NCBI GenBank assembly: GCA_003117195.1
Contig: BDSI01000113.1
Location: 124,001 to 188,000 of the forward strand
DNA: 64,000 nt
Origin: Eudorina sp. 2006-703-Eu-15
Lineage: Eukaryota; Chlorophyta; Chlorophyceae; Chlamydomonadales; Volvocaceae
Reading direction: 5' to 3'
Below the pieces are notes generated by a model. The model was not told where the DNA came from and searched no databases. It worked only from the letters and a program-made list of their open reading frames with translations. Below, one piece after another: positions 52,883 through 64,000 of this stretch. How positions within the stretch are numbered: position 1 is the first letter of the stretch; each line of letters begins with the position of its first letter. The position numbers and the translations under genes are program-made.

Positions 52883-54011
52883 AACATTCATTTTTTGTTG
52901 TCTGGGCGGGCGTTGGCTCGTTTATGTCGACCTGTGTCGCTGACGTGGCTTTCTAACTTGTGGCCTCGTCCGAACGCTGTTGCCAGATGTCACTAACCAA
53001 CCTCTTTGATTAGTAGTAGCGGCTCACGCACAACGTAGCGGTTGACGCACAGCAAATATCACCAATGATAATTACCGTATGGTTTTCAGGACTCTGTACG
53101 TGAGAGTATCTGTGTACGGCACGCGTGCGCGTGTTGAAACTCGGCCCCGTGTCTGGGGCGCTGTTGTGGGTCGTGTAACGGGATCGTGCTAGCGGTGCAT
53201 TGCTGCTGCGGCTGCAGTGCTGCAGTTGTTGGGGATGGGGCGGGGCGAGCATTGAGATGAGCGAGCAGCTTCTAGCTTGCGAATGAACTGTTGAAGCCTG
53301 ATGATTGGCTTGGAAGCAATTCGCGCAGGTGTCCGACACGATCTGGGATCCTTGGGGTTCGAGCCGGTTCCCGACCGTCAACAGGGATGCGGTCAGGTTG
53401 AGGAGCGGGGGTGATTCGACGCAATCCGGCAGACAATGGCAGACATGATTGGTGCAGAGGAGGTGAATGAAGCACAGGGGACAACATCGCCCGGGTCTTC
53501 AGCCGGGCGGCTCAAGAGGAAGGGCTGATGCACGGCGTCGTACCCGTACGGGAAGTACGGGTTCTCGAACCGGTCTCTCGTAGGAGGTCGCGAACTTGCT
53601 TCGTTTTGTTTTTGTCTTTGGACGGAGTGGACGGTTACAGAGAGTGAGAGGCCAGCGTGTGGCCAGGTCCAAGAACCCTACCTGCACCCACCCGCTTGAG
53701 GCGAACTGGAATCCTGGAAGACAGTCACGGATGCGTGACCACCCTTGTCCACATGCCAACGATGCCACATCACCAGCAGCACTTCGTCACCACAAACAGC
53801 AAGCCGACACCCGAAACAATGTGCCGTACAGGCGGTAATGGTGACCGTGTGTATGACTGTGTGTGTATGTGGGGATTCCGTGGGGGCATTTGTGTCCCAT
53901 CGGTCTGGTGGATGGCGGCATGTGCGCGTGTGTGTTTGTCCATCAGGAGGACTGAGCCGCAAGCGGCCGCATGTGGGTCTCGCTCATAACATACGCGCGT
54001 AGCGAACTCTA

Positions 54012-54066
54012 GCGTCATAAGTTGACTACGCCGTCATAACTTGTAGCTACGCCGTCATAAGTTGAC
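54012..54066. repeat. Three-copy short tandem repeat
   Basis: Imperfect copies of CTACGCCGTCATAAGTTGA with one CATAACTTGTAG variant. They lie in the intergenic region upstream of the transporter. Confidence 0.75.
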
Positions 54067-57032
54067 AGCAACTGTGCCATCATCAGCTGACGGGTCATAC
54101 AGCTCGAACCCCGGGGGACATGCGCGCTGGGCTGTTGGCTGTTGGCGCAGTGATAGCGCTGATAGGGGATTTACGTCGTCCCCCGCGTGATGATTGGACC
54201 TCAAGGGCGGGTCGAGACATGCCCGGGTGATAGGGCCGCTTTCACAACTGGCGATCAGGGGCCATGTGTTGGGCCATTGTGGACCGCTTCTGGAGCCCAC
54301 AGCAACTGCTGCAACTCGATACTAGCCTCAATGAGTGATGTCAGTTGAGCCCAAGCTGATCACTCGCCGTGGATCCATCCTTTCAAATCCTTCTGTTCGA
54401 TTTCCGGTGTTGGACCAGGGCGATCGGCGCTTAGGGCAGACGGCTTCAGTAGCCTTCAGTAGCCTTCAGTTGCTGCCCTCTGTGATGCCTGTGCTGCCCG
54501 CCATTGCTGAATTCTCGCCTCATCACGCTGTTTAATACGGTGACAATAGAATGAACGATCTGTCCGATCTGTCATCTAACTTGTCCCAACCCATGACTAA
54601 AACATTCACTGCAGCCTGAGCTAGTATGGAAACTCCACTCCGACGATCCGTGATATGATTAATAAATATGTGGATTACTCGTGCAATCCTGTGCAACCTA
54701 TGTGTAATTCATAATGGCTTGTCCCAGCCTGCGGGAATGCCAATCCTGTTTTCACAGCTACCTTTAAGTCACAATCAACAAGGTATTTTGTAATTGGAAG
54801 CCATCGCACGGGTCATTTGCTTCCTGCTTAATGACAGATACCGGCGCTGTAACCGTGGAGGATAGGTAAGCCTTCTCATACATTGGCATTCCATAGTTGG
54901 TCCAGAGTTATCACTTAATATGCTGGGACGAGAAACCGCTTGTTATGATAAATTTTAAAATGTCGGCCGTTGGTTGCTGGTTACAAATCCAGTTTCAATC
55001 TTGAGAGCTGCTCCCTTGTCTCTCTCAGAACGCTAGAATGCGCTTCCTCATGTTCGTAAAGTAGGCTTTCTTACGGTGGCGTTTCGTTCTCTTACAGCGG
55101 CGCTTCGAAAGAAGGGCGCAAGCTAAATAGGCACTGCAAGGCAGTGCGCAACGCTAACAAAATAAATTGATGCGCGTGATGACGTCAAACATACGCTAGG
55201 GATTAACACTTAGTTGGATGAAGATGTTTGCTAGCTGGCTTCTGGTTACATGTCGTCCACGTGCGGCGGCTTTTTTCAGGCGGAACAGACGAGGTCCGAC
55301 ATACTTCCTCACTTCAGTTAGTGTTTTATATATGTATCAATGAGTGTACGCACCGCATGAGCATTAGCTCCTCAAGCAACGCACTGTGGTAATGGGGTCG
55401 TACATATGGGCGATGCAGGCTATGATGTTAAACCTATACTGCGTCTTTGTTTAACCTAACGGCAACGATCTCAAGCAGCCTTTACGTTGAAACCATATAT
55501 GGTGTGTGTACAACAGCTACGGCATGCCAAAAGGTCATTCAGTACAATCTTGCTTTTTGTTTTTGAAAGGTTTCGAACATAGCCTGCCAGCTTTAGGTGG
55601 CAAACGACGTTCACTTTTTGCTGTCTCGGAACAACCACAGTTTGGCAAGTAGCCACATTTAATAAAGCTGAAGGTTAGTAGGCTGCGCGCGAATGCTGTA
55701 ACGTGTCGTCATTTACCAGCTTAGACGGCGGATGTGGGAAAGCGGAGCGCTTCCATCGCACTCATCGCACCTCGTATCGGACGCATACCTCGGAGTTCTT
55801 GTCCAAAGCAAAGATTATAAATGCTGCGACAATTAACGTGTTGATGGTCGCATTATCGCATACTGGAGTAAGCTGTTGGGCTAACAACTGCTTTCACGTG
55901 TGCCCCTCACTCGCAACGGTATGACGCCATCACCATCCGGCAAACTGCTTTTATGCACCTTTTGTTACGCTGCAGGGACCGGCGGCCATCCAGCTGGACC
56001 TGGTCTGCGGCAGTGACCGCGATTACGAACCAGAACGCCGACGAATCATAATCAGACATCACGTGGGCGAGCTGCATGGCTTGAGGTTTTGGAAGGGTCT
56101 AACGCAGAATCTCTTTTGACTCGCCGGCTTCTGGCAGTCCTTGAGAAATTTGACAAAGCAGGTCGGAGCAATGACGTGACTGAGTATTATATATCCGCGA
56201 CGCCCTTCACTTCTGGCATTTCTTTCACGAAACATTCATGCAGCATATTGTATAAATGCAAATTCATCCTTTGGGTGGGGTTTGTTCAAGGGTTGTTTTG
56301 GGTGTGTGCGTAAGCGTCGTCAGCGTTGCGTAATGTTAAGGAAAAAATGTCATGTATCGTCCCGCCTGCACACCACCCGCATATTACACCAGGCGCACAC
56401 GGACGACGCTGCGACATGCGCTAGGCGCTGGTTACGTCACCATGACCTCCCCCCGCGCGATCCGACGCACACCCAAACACCTCCGACTACTGCGTCGCTC
56501 TGGCCACGACCTGCGGCCTTTCCCTCGGGGGCCGCCTGCACGGTCTCCTCGGTGTGCCGTACTGCAGTACAGTCCAGCCTCCTGTCCCTCCTCCGCCGGG
56601 CAAAACTCCTGCCTTGCGCTTTAGGGTATGAACACTGTTTTTTAGACATGTTGACCCTATTACGCGAGGGGGCTGTCGGCACTGAGCTGCAGCACCGTCA
56701 AAGCCCCCGGGGATAGGTACCTCTCCGCACAATGTGAGACAGACTGGCTGGCACCTCACCGGACCCCAGCCGATCTGCGTAGGCGGTGGGTTACCCACCC
56801 GCTTGGGGGCCACGAACACTCCCCATGCGCGCGCTTGGGACGTTTGCCCCCTCACCATCCTCACCACCTCCCTATCCAGCGGTTGACGCAATCTACCTGG
56901 CAGCCGCCGCAGCCGCCGCAACAGCAGCAGCACCACATCACTGAAACAGACACCAGTCTCCACACACAGTGATCATTCGTTCATCTCCCCCTCAAGCGCC
57001 TGCGCCCCCCAACTCTGCACGCGCAGGCGGGC

Positions 57033-60000
57033 ATGGCGCTCACCTATTGCGACGCCGCGTTGTTCAATCGCGTGCTGGCGCTGCTAGGCGGTGCAGACAC
57101 GGCCACCGCCCGGTCCATCTGCAGTTCACCGGATGTGGCAGCGCTGGGGGCCGACGGCGCCGTGACGCGCTGGGCGATCAGCCAGCTGCGGAGCACCCAG
57201 GATGAGCTCGGGCAGGTGGAGAACGGCCTCAACGTCAACTTTGTGCTGATGTCGGCTTACCAGGTATGTGTGTTTTGAGTAACGTAACGCACGGGTGTGT
57301 GGGGTCGGGGGACGGGAAGGGTCGGGCCGGCTCCCCGGGTTGGCAGCTGGCAGAGTGATATACCGCAGTGGAGGTGGAGTCTGGGGGCAGAGGCATGAAG
57401 CCCTTTCCTGGAGCGACGGCGTTTCGGCGACGCGACGGCCCCCCGGACGCTGGGCCGATGTGAAGTCAACTCAGTTTTTGCACTGCCTGGCCAGCCCGAC
57501 TTGGCATGAGGGGAGAACTCTTGTGTGACGCAGGAGCCGTGGATGGACGGCAGGCGATTGGGTTGGAACGGGTGTCCTGAGGGATTGAGGCGCCGGCAGT
57601 CTGCCGCGTTGCCCTGCGACTCATTCAACAAGCCACGGGAGCTTATCCACCAACGTGAACTCTCCGCCGCGTCACAATTTCCTCCCCGACCTGACCTCCC
57701 TCCCTCCCTCCCTCTCGACCCTTGTGCTGAAACTCTCCGTGCCTGCATCCGACAGGTTTTCATCATGCAGCTCGGGTGAGTGGGTTGACACATCCTGTTC
57801 CCTCGGGCTGCTTGGATAAATGAAATGTGTTACAATAGAGCCCGCAGGTCATCGGTGGCAGCTAGCTCTGGAGGCGTGGTTGGCGTGGCCTAGCGGCACG
57901 CCGCGAGAGCCCCCTCCTGGAGGGACACGTCCAAACGGGCAGCACCCGGCCACGGATCTCCAGGGTGTGGTTTGGTCACGGTCAGAGTTCAGGAGGGCAC
58001 CTGTAGTTTGGTTGGTGGAAATTCAGCGAAGATGAAGCCCGGTATGACGGGCGTCGGTACCCACGGTTGGGTCACAGCGGATTCAGCAGCCAGTGTTCTG
58101 TGCCTGGATAAATACCGCGGTGCGCGTGCAGTCCGGGCGCCGGGGTCCCATTCCGCAGCGCAAATCTGCAAATCGCCCGGCGTAATCGAAAATGTGGCGA
58201 GCCCGAAGCGCGCTGAGACATCTGGCCCAGTCGCCGCCTCCTTTGCTCTTCGCTGTTCAGCGCAAGGGTTGAGTTTAGGGCAGTGGGCCCCCCCATCGCC
58301 ACCACCACCACCACCACCACCACCGCACACGCCGCAGGTTCGCGCTGTTCGCCGCGGGGGTGGTCCGCCCCAAGAACATCGTCGCCATATTCCTGAAGAA
58401 TTTGTTCGACACGTGCATTGCGGGTATCGCCTTCTATCTCATCGGGTACGCCTTCGCCTTTGGGGCCAAGAACGGAACTACCAATGGTGAGAGGCGGGCC
58501 CGTGCAGGGTCCGGGGGCATAGATGATGGGCGGGTTGTGGGGGGCGGGAGGGGATGGGAGGCAGGGATGGGAGGCGGGTGTGTGTCTGCATGAGCAGGGG
58601 CTTTGGCGCCGTCAACTGGTCCATCGGAATCGCCAAGGAAAACATGAGCCAACTGCCAACCGACCGGCAACCAAAACACGCCGTACCAACTCCTTGGCGC
58701 TAATGCTGCACAGCAGGTGGCGCGGTTGCTGTGCCATGTCGAATGAATGAACGTTACAGCGGGCCCCAAAGGGATCAACGGCAAGCCCCAGCAGGCCCCA
58801 CCGACAGGACGGCAATGTTGTCGTCGTCGATCCTGCCACCCCCCTTCAGGATGTTGCGGTTGTCCGGACCTACCGCTCCGACTCCGGCCCCGTGCGCCCT
58901 CCTGCCTCTCGTTGCGGCATCACGGTATCACGGTTCTCATGACGGTTAGAATTAAATTAACTTTCCTTTTTCCCGTTTGCATCGCGTTTCGTTTCCGCCC
59001 TCGTCCCGCCCCTCCCTGCAGGATTCATCGGCAACTGGGACTTCGCGCTCAGTGCCACAGACGGGAGCGCAGGCGACGATGGGCCCGACCCCTGGCACCT
59101 CTTCGTGTGGAACTGGTCCTTTTGCTCGGCCGCCACCACCATTCTGTCAGGGTCCATCGCGGAGCGGGCCACATTCGTGTCGTACACTATCTACGCGGTA
59201 CGGATTTCGGATTCCGTGGAGCGTGTACGGGCGTGTGCAGGTGCCGGACTGGTGCTGCCCCCGGGGGTTCCCGCCGCACGATGACGTGTCATGCCGTACA
59301 AAGAATCAAGGATGGCGAAGGGGGGTTTCTCGCCTATGTCGCTCCGCAGGGCTTCATGCGCCATGTCGCTCTGAAACCGAACCATTTTTGCCGTGGCCCC
59401 AACCAACCCACGGGTCTTCGCCCGCCACAGGCCTTCATGCCCGCCTGGGTATACCCTGTGGTGGCTCACTGGCTGTGGTCAGAACACGGCTGGCTCAGCG
59501 CCCGCAACGCGCGGGACCGCATCCTGGGGATTGGGGCCATTGACTACGCGGGCTCAGGTATGAGTATGGACCGTACTATGTGCGGACTGCAGAGTGGCGG
59601 GGTGGTACGGCACTGAATGTCTTGTGCGGGCGGGCGCTGTCCGGTTGGGATCGTTAGCACGGCGCTGACAAGTACCATACTGCCTCTTCGGGCGGCAAAG
59701 GGGAAATAACCAAGATCTCGTGGTCCCTGCAAACAGGGTTACGGGGCCACTCAGGGCCCCGTTCGCGAGCGTGTCCTGCCTCGTGCTGTGCTGTGCATGC
59801 TGTGAGAAGTGCCCATTTCGATTTGGGTCACCTCCGATTTGGGTCACTCCGCTCGACCGTTCGATGGATTGCCGTACTGACTTGTTGCAACCGCGCCCCG
59901 GCCTCAGGTGTGGTGCACCTGGTGGGCGGTACGGCCGCATTGGTGGGCTCGATCATTGTGGGCCCACGGGTCGGTCGCTTCGGCGGCAACGGCATCTCCC

Positions 60001-63000
60001 CGAAGCTCTACCGCGCGACCGCCGCGCCGCAGCTGTACCTCATGGGGACACTGCTTCTGTAAGTGACCCATGGGACACTCCAGGGATTCCTGCACGCGGG
60101 ATGGTGAGGGTTCGTGCGCCTGGTCGTCCGTCTGTCTGTCGGTTTGCCTGTCGGTCTGTGTGACTGTCACACTTGAAACGGCAGGAACGGGCATGTGTGC
60201 TCCCCCTCGTGTTGATCAGCCTTCCAACGGCCAACCAACTAACCGCCACGCTGCCTACCGCCACGCGCAGGTGGTTCGGTTGGTACGGCTTCAACCCAGG
60301 GTCGCGGCTTGAGATCGCCAGCGATGCCTCGGTAAGCCGCACGATCCGGGAGCGGATGGACGAGCAATTTCTCGCGCGTGTCGTCATATGCCGTAACCCG
60401 CTCCGCGTCGCTCCGGCTCAGCGTCTGTACGGAGCCGTACTGCTTTCCGTACTCCTGCCCTTGAAGCTTTGTGTGATCCCTGACCTGAAATGCCGCCTTT
60501 GCCGTACAAGCATGTGTCTCCCTTGGGTCCGTACCGTACGACGGGTCGGGACTGGACCCCCTTTTTGGAACCGAGCGAGCTTCACCTGTATCGAGCCTGC
60601 AAACCCGCGCTTTTTCGTTTTAACTCACTCGCCCGCTGAACAACCCCCTGCCTAATATGGAACGGGTGCCGCCCAGTCGACAATCGTGGGCCGCACCGCC
60701 GTCACCACCACCCTGTCGGCATGCGCGGGCGCGCTGACCAGCTTGCTCGTGTCGTACGGCCGGCACAAGGTGTGGGACCTGCTGTCCACGTGCATGGGCG
60801 CTCTGGCGGGTGAGCTCGGGGGGAGGGGGCTGTGTAGGCTGGCAGTGTGTAAAAGTTAAGTGGCAGTGTGTTTAGGTAAGAGACCCGCCTGGCAGTGTGT
60901 GTGCGTGCGTGCTTCGGAGCCGGGGCCTACACTGACCGGGGAACGCAGCTGCCCTAGGCCATCCAATTTATCACCGAAGTAAACTCCTCTATTGAGGAAC
61001 GGAATACCGCTCGAATCCTTCACTCCATTCAACTCCTTGGTCTACCAGGATTCCACACCCAACTCGGTGTCCAGCAGCATATAAATCACGACCATTCGTT
61101 GTTTTGCCAGCGAACTTGAATGTGCAGCTTGCCAGCATTGATGATGATTTCGACCAATCATAGCTCTCATCGACCAGCGCGCGCCCATCCTATCTTTTCG
61201 GAAAACTCTGGGTCTCATCGGGGGATTCGATCAAGGGGGCACACGTTGCGCCCAGCGCAGCCCTTCTAAAACCAGGCACTGTTATGAAGACGGCCGCCGA
61301 AGGTACGAAACGTTTCCAGGAGTGAAATTTTACATCACGCTCCCGTACAGGCTTGAACTGTAGACCTTGCGGTTAACAGCCGCACGCTCTACCGACTGAG
61401 CTACGAGAGCGATCGTACGATGTCATTGGCATCAAAGTCCAATTCTTAAGCGCCTTATTACAAGGGGCGGGTTTGCGGCGCACAGTCAGAAGTCATGCCC
61501 GTCACCCCTCGAAGCCGCGAAGCCGAGGGAGGTCTTTGGGATGTCACAACAGGACATCTAAACGGATATCAGGTGCGCGATGTTTAGGTGCTCAAAGGTG
61601 AATAAGGTAAGAATTTAAAGATGCTACCTTCGATTCCTGGGCTGACCCCCGACATTGAATGAATGAACGACAGCGGACCCCAAAGGGATCACCGGTGTAT
61701 ACCAGGGCAAGCCCCAGCAGGCCCCACCGCCAAGGCGGCAGGACATCGTTCGGGAGCGAGAGACTGCTCAGATGTGGAGTTCAGATCACAGTCGATGGAT
61801 TGAGATTCGCACGCTGGATTAATGTAACCGTGCTGGATTGGTGGCGATTGCTGGACCCTCTGTCTTTACGAATGTGCGGGTGACTGGATGAGGTAGCTAG
61901 GTTGGCAGAATCAACCGCCTTGGACCCTCGGTTCGTATGGCAAAGGTGCGGTGTGATGATGGTTTAACGTCCTTATGCGACAACCATCCTTATTAGGCAG
62001 GGCCCGAGAGCCTATCCACGCTGTAACGGTATTACCACTACAGATGCCCATATAGCAAGATTCTTACGTAGTAAGATGCGCTGAAGCTAAAACTTGTGAT
62101 AGGCCGAGGCCGTACCCCTGCAAGCGAGGATGCCGAACTTATGTATTTGAAGAGTCACATCCGAGGTAGACCACTGGGGGAAACAACTGGCGGTGTGCGG
62201 GTCACGGCGGCGGCTCCACCCTCGGTCCGGTGGAGGCCCACGGGTTGGCATGTGGCCATCTGTGGGGGAGAGGAGGCTGTCGGAGTGCCAGTGTGATCGT
62301 GTCGTATATGATGTGGGTCACACTCACCGGTACCGTACCTATGTTGCAATCACCCTGCCGGTCATGTGCCGTACCTATGTTGCAATCACCCTGCCGGTCA
62401 TGTGCCGGAGGACCGGCCGCGTAACACCGCCTGACGCCCGACGGACTCAAACGGGCTGAGTGGGCTGCCCGCTTGCTTGGGGCAGGGGGGGCCGCCCGGG
62501 ATGGCTGCTCCTCCGTTCGCGCGCCTCCGCCCTGCCGATAGATCGCTGCAACAGCTCCTGGTTTCGGAAGGAACCCACTACTGCGGAACGTTGCCATCCG
62601 GCACATGCCCGCAGATTTTTGATGTGGGTGCTGATATGCGTGTGTCACCTCTAGATGTCTCTGGCCATACCTCCCGAGTCCTGACCCCCGCCCCTTTGTC
62701 AATGAAGACAGCGAAACCGCAAGAAAGAGTACCCCTACCCCACCCCACCCTACCCCACCCCACCCCACCCCACCCCACCCCACCCCACCCCACCCCATCC
62801 CACCCCACCCCACCCCACCCCACCCCACCCCGCCACACCCGAGACAGCGGTAACCGCATCACCCAGCCACGCCGCCCGGTCCGCAGTCCAATCCATGGTC
62901 GGGCCCCTGCCCCCGCCCCAGCGCCACCGCCCTTTCCTCCTTGAACCTTCCCTGGACCCTGCCTGAACCTTCCGCAGGTCTTGTGTCCGTGACGTCGGGT

Positions 63001-63717
63001 TGCTCCGTTATAGAACCCTGGTGGGTGGGTGGGTGCGGGTGGGTGGGGGTGGGGGTGGGGGGTATTGACAATAAGGGGAGGGGTTGGATCAGCAAGCTCG
63101 TGTGTGGAGGGCGGGGGATCGGGGCCCCCGGTGTGTGGCCAGGCCCTGGGCCGGGGTGGGGCCCCATTCCAGGAATTACTGTCCGAAGGTTAGGAGGATG
63201 AACGGATTCAGCCGCGAGCGCCCAACGACGATATCAGTGGTTGTGCGTTAACAGTGCTTGTGCGTGCAGGAGAACCCCGAACCCCGACTCCACTCGGCCG
63301 CACCCGCTGAACCACCCGTGCCGTACTAGAATGAGGGTTTGGCGGGGGAGAGGTGCCTGGTCGTCGTCGCTGAGTAGGGGTGGAAGCGGAAGGCCACATA
63401 TCCGCCCCTACCGTATCTCCAGCCTAACGTTGCGGCGCTGCCATCCCCCTCTCGCCACCTCACGCAACGCCCTGCATCCAAACCCCCGGAACCGGCGGGC
63501 GGACGGACGGACGGACGGACGGACGGACGGACGGGGCTGCTGCAGGGCCGCCATCATCTGCGGCGTCGTGGCGGCATTCGTGTGCGACGCGGGTGACGAG
63601 CTGATGGAGCGGCTGCGGATCGACGACCCCATCTCGGCCTTCCCGCTGCACGGGCTGTGCGGCATCTGGGGCCTCATTTACACGGGCCTTATGGCACAAG
63701 AGAACTACGTCCACCAG
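57033..63717 (+). CDS. AMT1: AMT1-type ammonium transporter (3' end beyond window)
   Basis: Ten exons with consistent phases: 57033-57263, 57756-57775 (20 bases), 58338-58486, 59022-59197, 59431-59557, 59908-60058, 60271-60331, 60677-60809, 62978-63020, 63546-63717; 421 residues, after which an intron runs to the window edge. It carries ammonium or ammonia across the plasma membrane (or an organelle membrane). About nine to ten hydrophobic helices are visible. Family motifs are QVENGLNVNFVLMSAYQ, the signature DYAGSGVVHLVGG with pore His238, LWFGWYGFNPGS, and FPLHGLCGIWG with the second pore His399. The short N-terminus matches AMT1 rather than the MEP/AMT2 or Rh groups. The missing C-terminus would contain the last helix and the cytosolic regulatory tail. 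The paralogue number cannot be given from sequence alone. The intron 60810-62977 is exceptionally long and contains a tRNA gene. Confidence 0.94.
58297..58326. repeat. (CCA)n trinucleotide repeat before a 3' splice site
   Basis: About nine CCA/CAC units just upstream of the acceptor at 58337/58338 in the transporter gene. Confidence 0.85.
58741..58819. repeat. Dispersed repeat, copy A
   Basis: This stretch begins GAATGAATGAACG and contains CCCCAAAGGGATCA and GGCAAGCCCCAGCAGGCCCC. It matches 61657-61750 along nearly its whole length with small indels. Both copies lie in introns of the same transporter gene and have the same orientation. Confidence 0.85.
61338..61410 (-). tRNA. tRNA-Asn (anticodon GUU)
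   Basis: On the minus strand a complete 73-base cloverleaf can be folded. The acceptor stem is GCTCTCG with CGGGAGC and discriminator G; the D arm is GCTC-AGTCGGTA-GAGC; the anticodon arm is TGCGG-CTGTTAA-CCGCA, giving anticodon GTT; the variable loop is AGGTC; the T arm is TACAG-TTCAAGC-CTGTA. There is no intron and no encoded CCA. A TTTT run that could stop RNA polymerase III appears only about 65-70 bases downstream. The gene lies inside an intron of the ammonium transporter, on the opposite strand. Confidence 0.93.
61657..61750. repeat. Dispersed repeat, copy B
   Basis: Second copy of the element at 58741-58819. It carries an extra segment (CCGGTGTATACCAG) between GGGATCA and GGCAAGCCCC, and a CCAAGGCGGCAGG end instead of GACAGGACGG. 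Confidence 0.85.
62333..62404. repeat. Perfect 36-base tandem duplication
   Basis: Two identical head-to-tail units, each beginning CCGTACCTATGTTGCAATCA and ending GGTCATGTG, in the long transporter intron. Confidence 0.9.
62731..62832. repeat. (CCCCA)n pentanucleotide array
   Basis: About twenty units of CCCCA with rare CCCTA and CCCAT variants. The complementary strand is a run of TGGGG, able in principle to form G-quadruplexes. It lies 145 bases before the exon that begins at 62978. Confidence 0.92.
63497..63534. repeat. (GGAC)n tetranucleotide repeat
   Basis: About nine GGAC units directly upstream of the acceptor CTGCTGCAG that opens the last exon seen (63546). Confidence 0.9.
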
Positions 63718-64000
63718 GTGTGTGTGTGTGTGCGTGTGTGTGTGTGTCGTTGATCGGCGGGCAGGGCAGGTCGGCAGGGGTGCGTGCCATGCAGTGGGCA
63801 TGGTAGTGGCCGGCTCGGCTGTCGCCGTTGGCTGTCACCTATGACCCGCGTGGTCCGCTGTAACATCCATAATAATAATGGTAGTGCCAAATGGCTGCCC
63901 GTGTGCGCAGAAAATGTTACCCAATACCCGACCCGACCCGTAAAGTAATGGAAAGGCTGCGGTGAAGGAAATCCATCGGGTGTGTTTTCTTGTTTCCTGT

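Larger units (their letters stand above)
52241..57032. other. Long intergenic region before the ammonium transporter gene
   Basis: No gene is supported in these 4.8 kb. The first part should hold the phosphodiesterase 3' UTR. From about 54540 to 56330 the sequence is markedly AT-rich compared with the rest of the window, with TATA-like words (TATTATATATCC near 56185, TGTATAAATG near 56247), so the promoter of the transporter may lie near 56200-56300. An acceptor-like CGCGCAG at 57019-57025, seven bases before the ATG, suggests a spliced 5' UTR. Confidence 0.5.

Overview
The window is nuclear DNA of a green alga, most likely a volvocalean of the Chlamydomonas/Volvox/Gonium group. The reasons are GC-rich coding sequence, genes cut into many short exons by introns of about 100-600 bases with GT/AG ends, CAG and GT/AC microsatellites, TGTAA-type polyadenylation motifs, and products typical of the group (plastid ribosomal protein S1, a plastid glycolate/glycerate translocator, a CHASE-domain signalling protein). 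The species cannot be fixed from the sequence alone. Exons below were assembled by hand from reading frame, splice sites and phase. Where all phases agree this is stated, and unresolved joins are flagged.

Layout: (1) 105-7381 (+), a SAP domain joined to a tRNase Z fold whose metal-binding motifs are all replaced; its 5' end lies before the window. (2) 9577-12124 (-), plastid ribosomal protein S1, seven exons. (3) 13977-17633 (-), a mitochondrial-carrier-family transporter, six exons, with a large Ala-rich insert. (4) 18962-24770 (+), a PLGG1/LrgAB-type plastid glycolate/glycerate translocator. (5) 27006-29870 (+), an intronless gene for a protein with an 8-9 residue tandem repeat, a Pro/Gln tract and a right-handed beta-helix. 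(6) 31935-39199 (+), a type II NAD(P)H dehydrogenase with an EF-hand (NDB type), 16 exons. (7) 41925-52240 (+), a two-pass CHASE-domain cyclic-nucleotide phosphodiesterase, 17 exons. (8) 57033-63717 (+), an AMT1-type ammonium transporter that runs off the right edge. Its 2.2 kb intron holds a tRNA-Asn(GUU) gene on the other strand and one copy of a dispersed repeat.

Genes 1 and 2 converge. Genes 3 and 4 diverge from one 1.3 kb intergenic region. Genes 4-8 run in tandem. Intergenic stretches just upstream of start codons are visibly more AT-rich than the genes, which probably marks promoters. The genes do not form a pathway cluster; plastid translation, photorespiratory transport, respiration, cyclic-nucleotide signalling and nitrogen uptake lie side by side, as expected for a eukaryotic chromosome.

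The most unusual items are the SAP-tagged apparent pseudoenzyme of the tRNase Z family, the joining of a CHASE sensor to a class I phosphodiesterase, the higher-order 270/297-base repeat in the beta-helix gene, and the carrier with an 80-residue matrix-loop insert.
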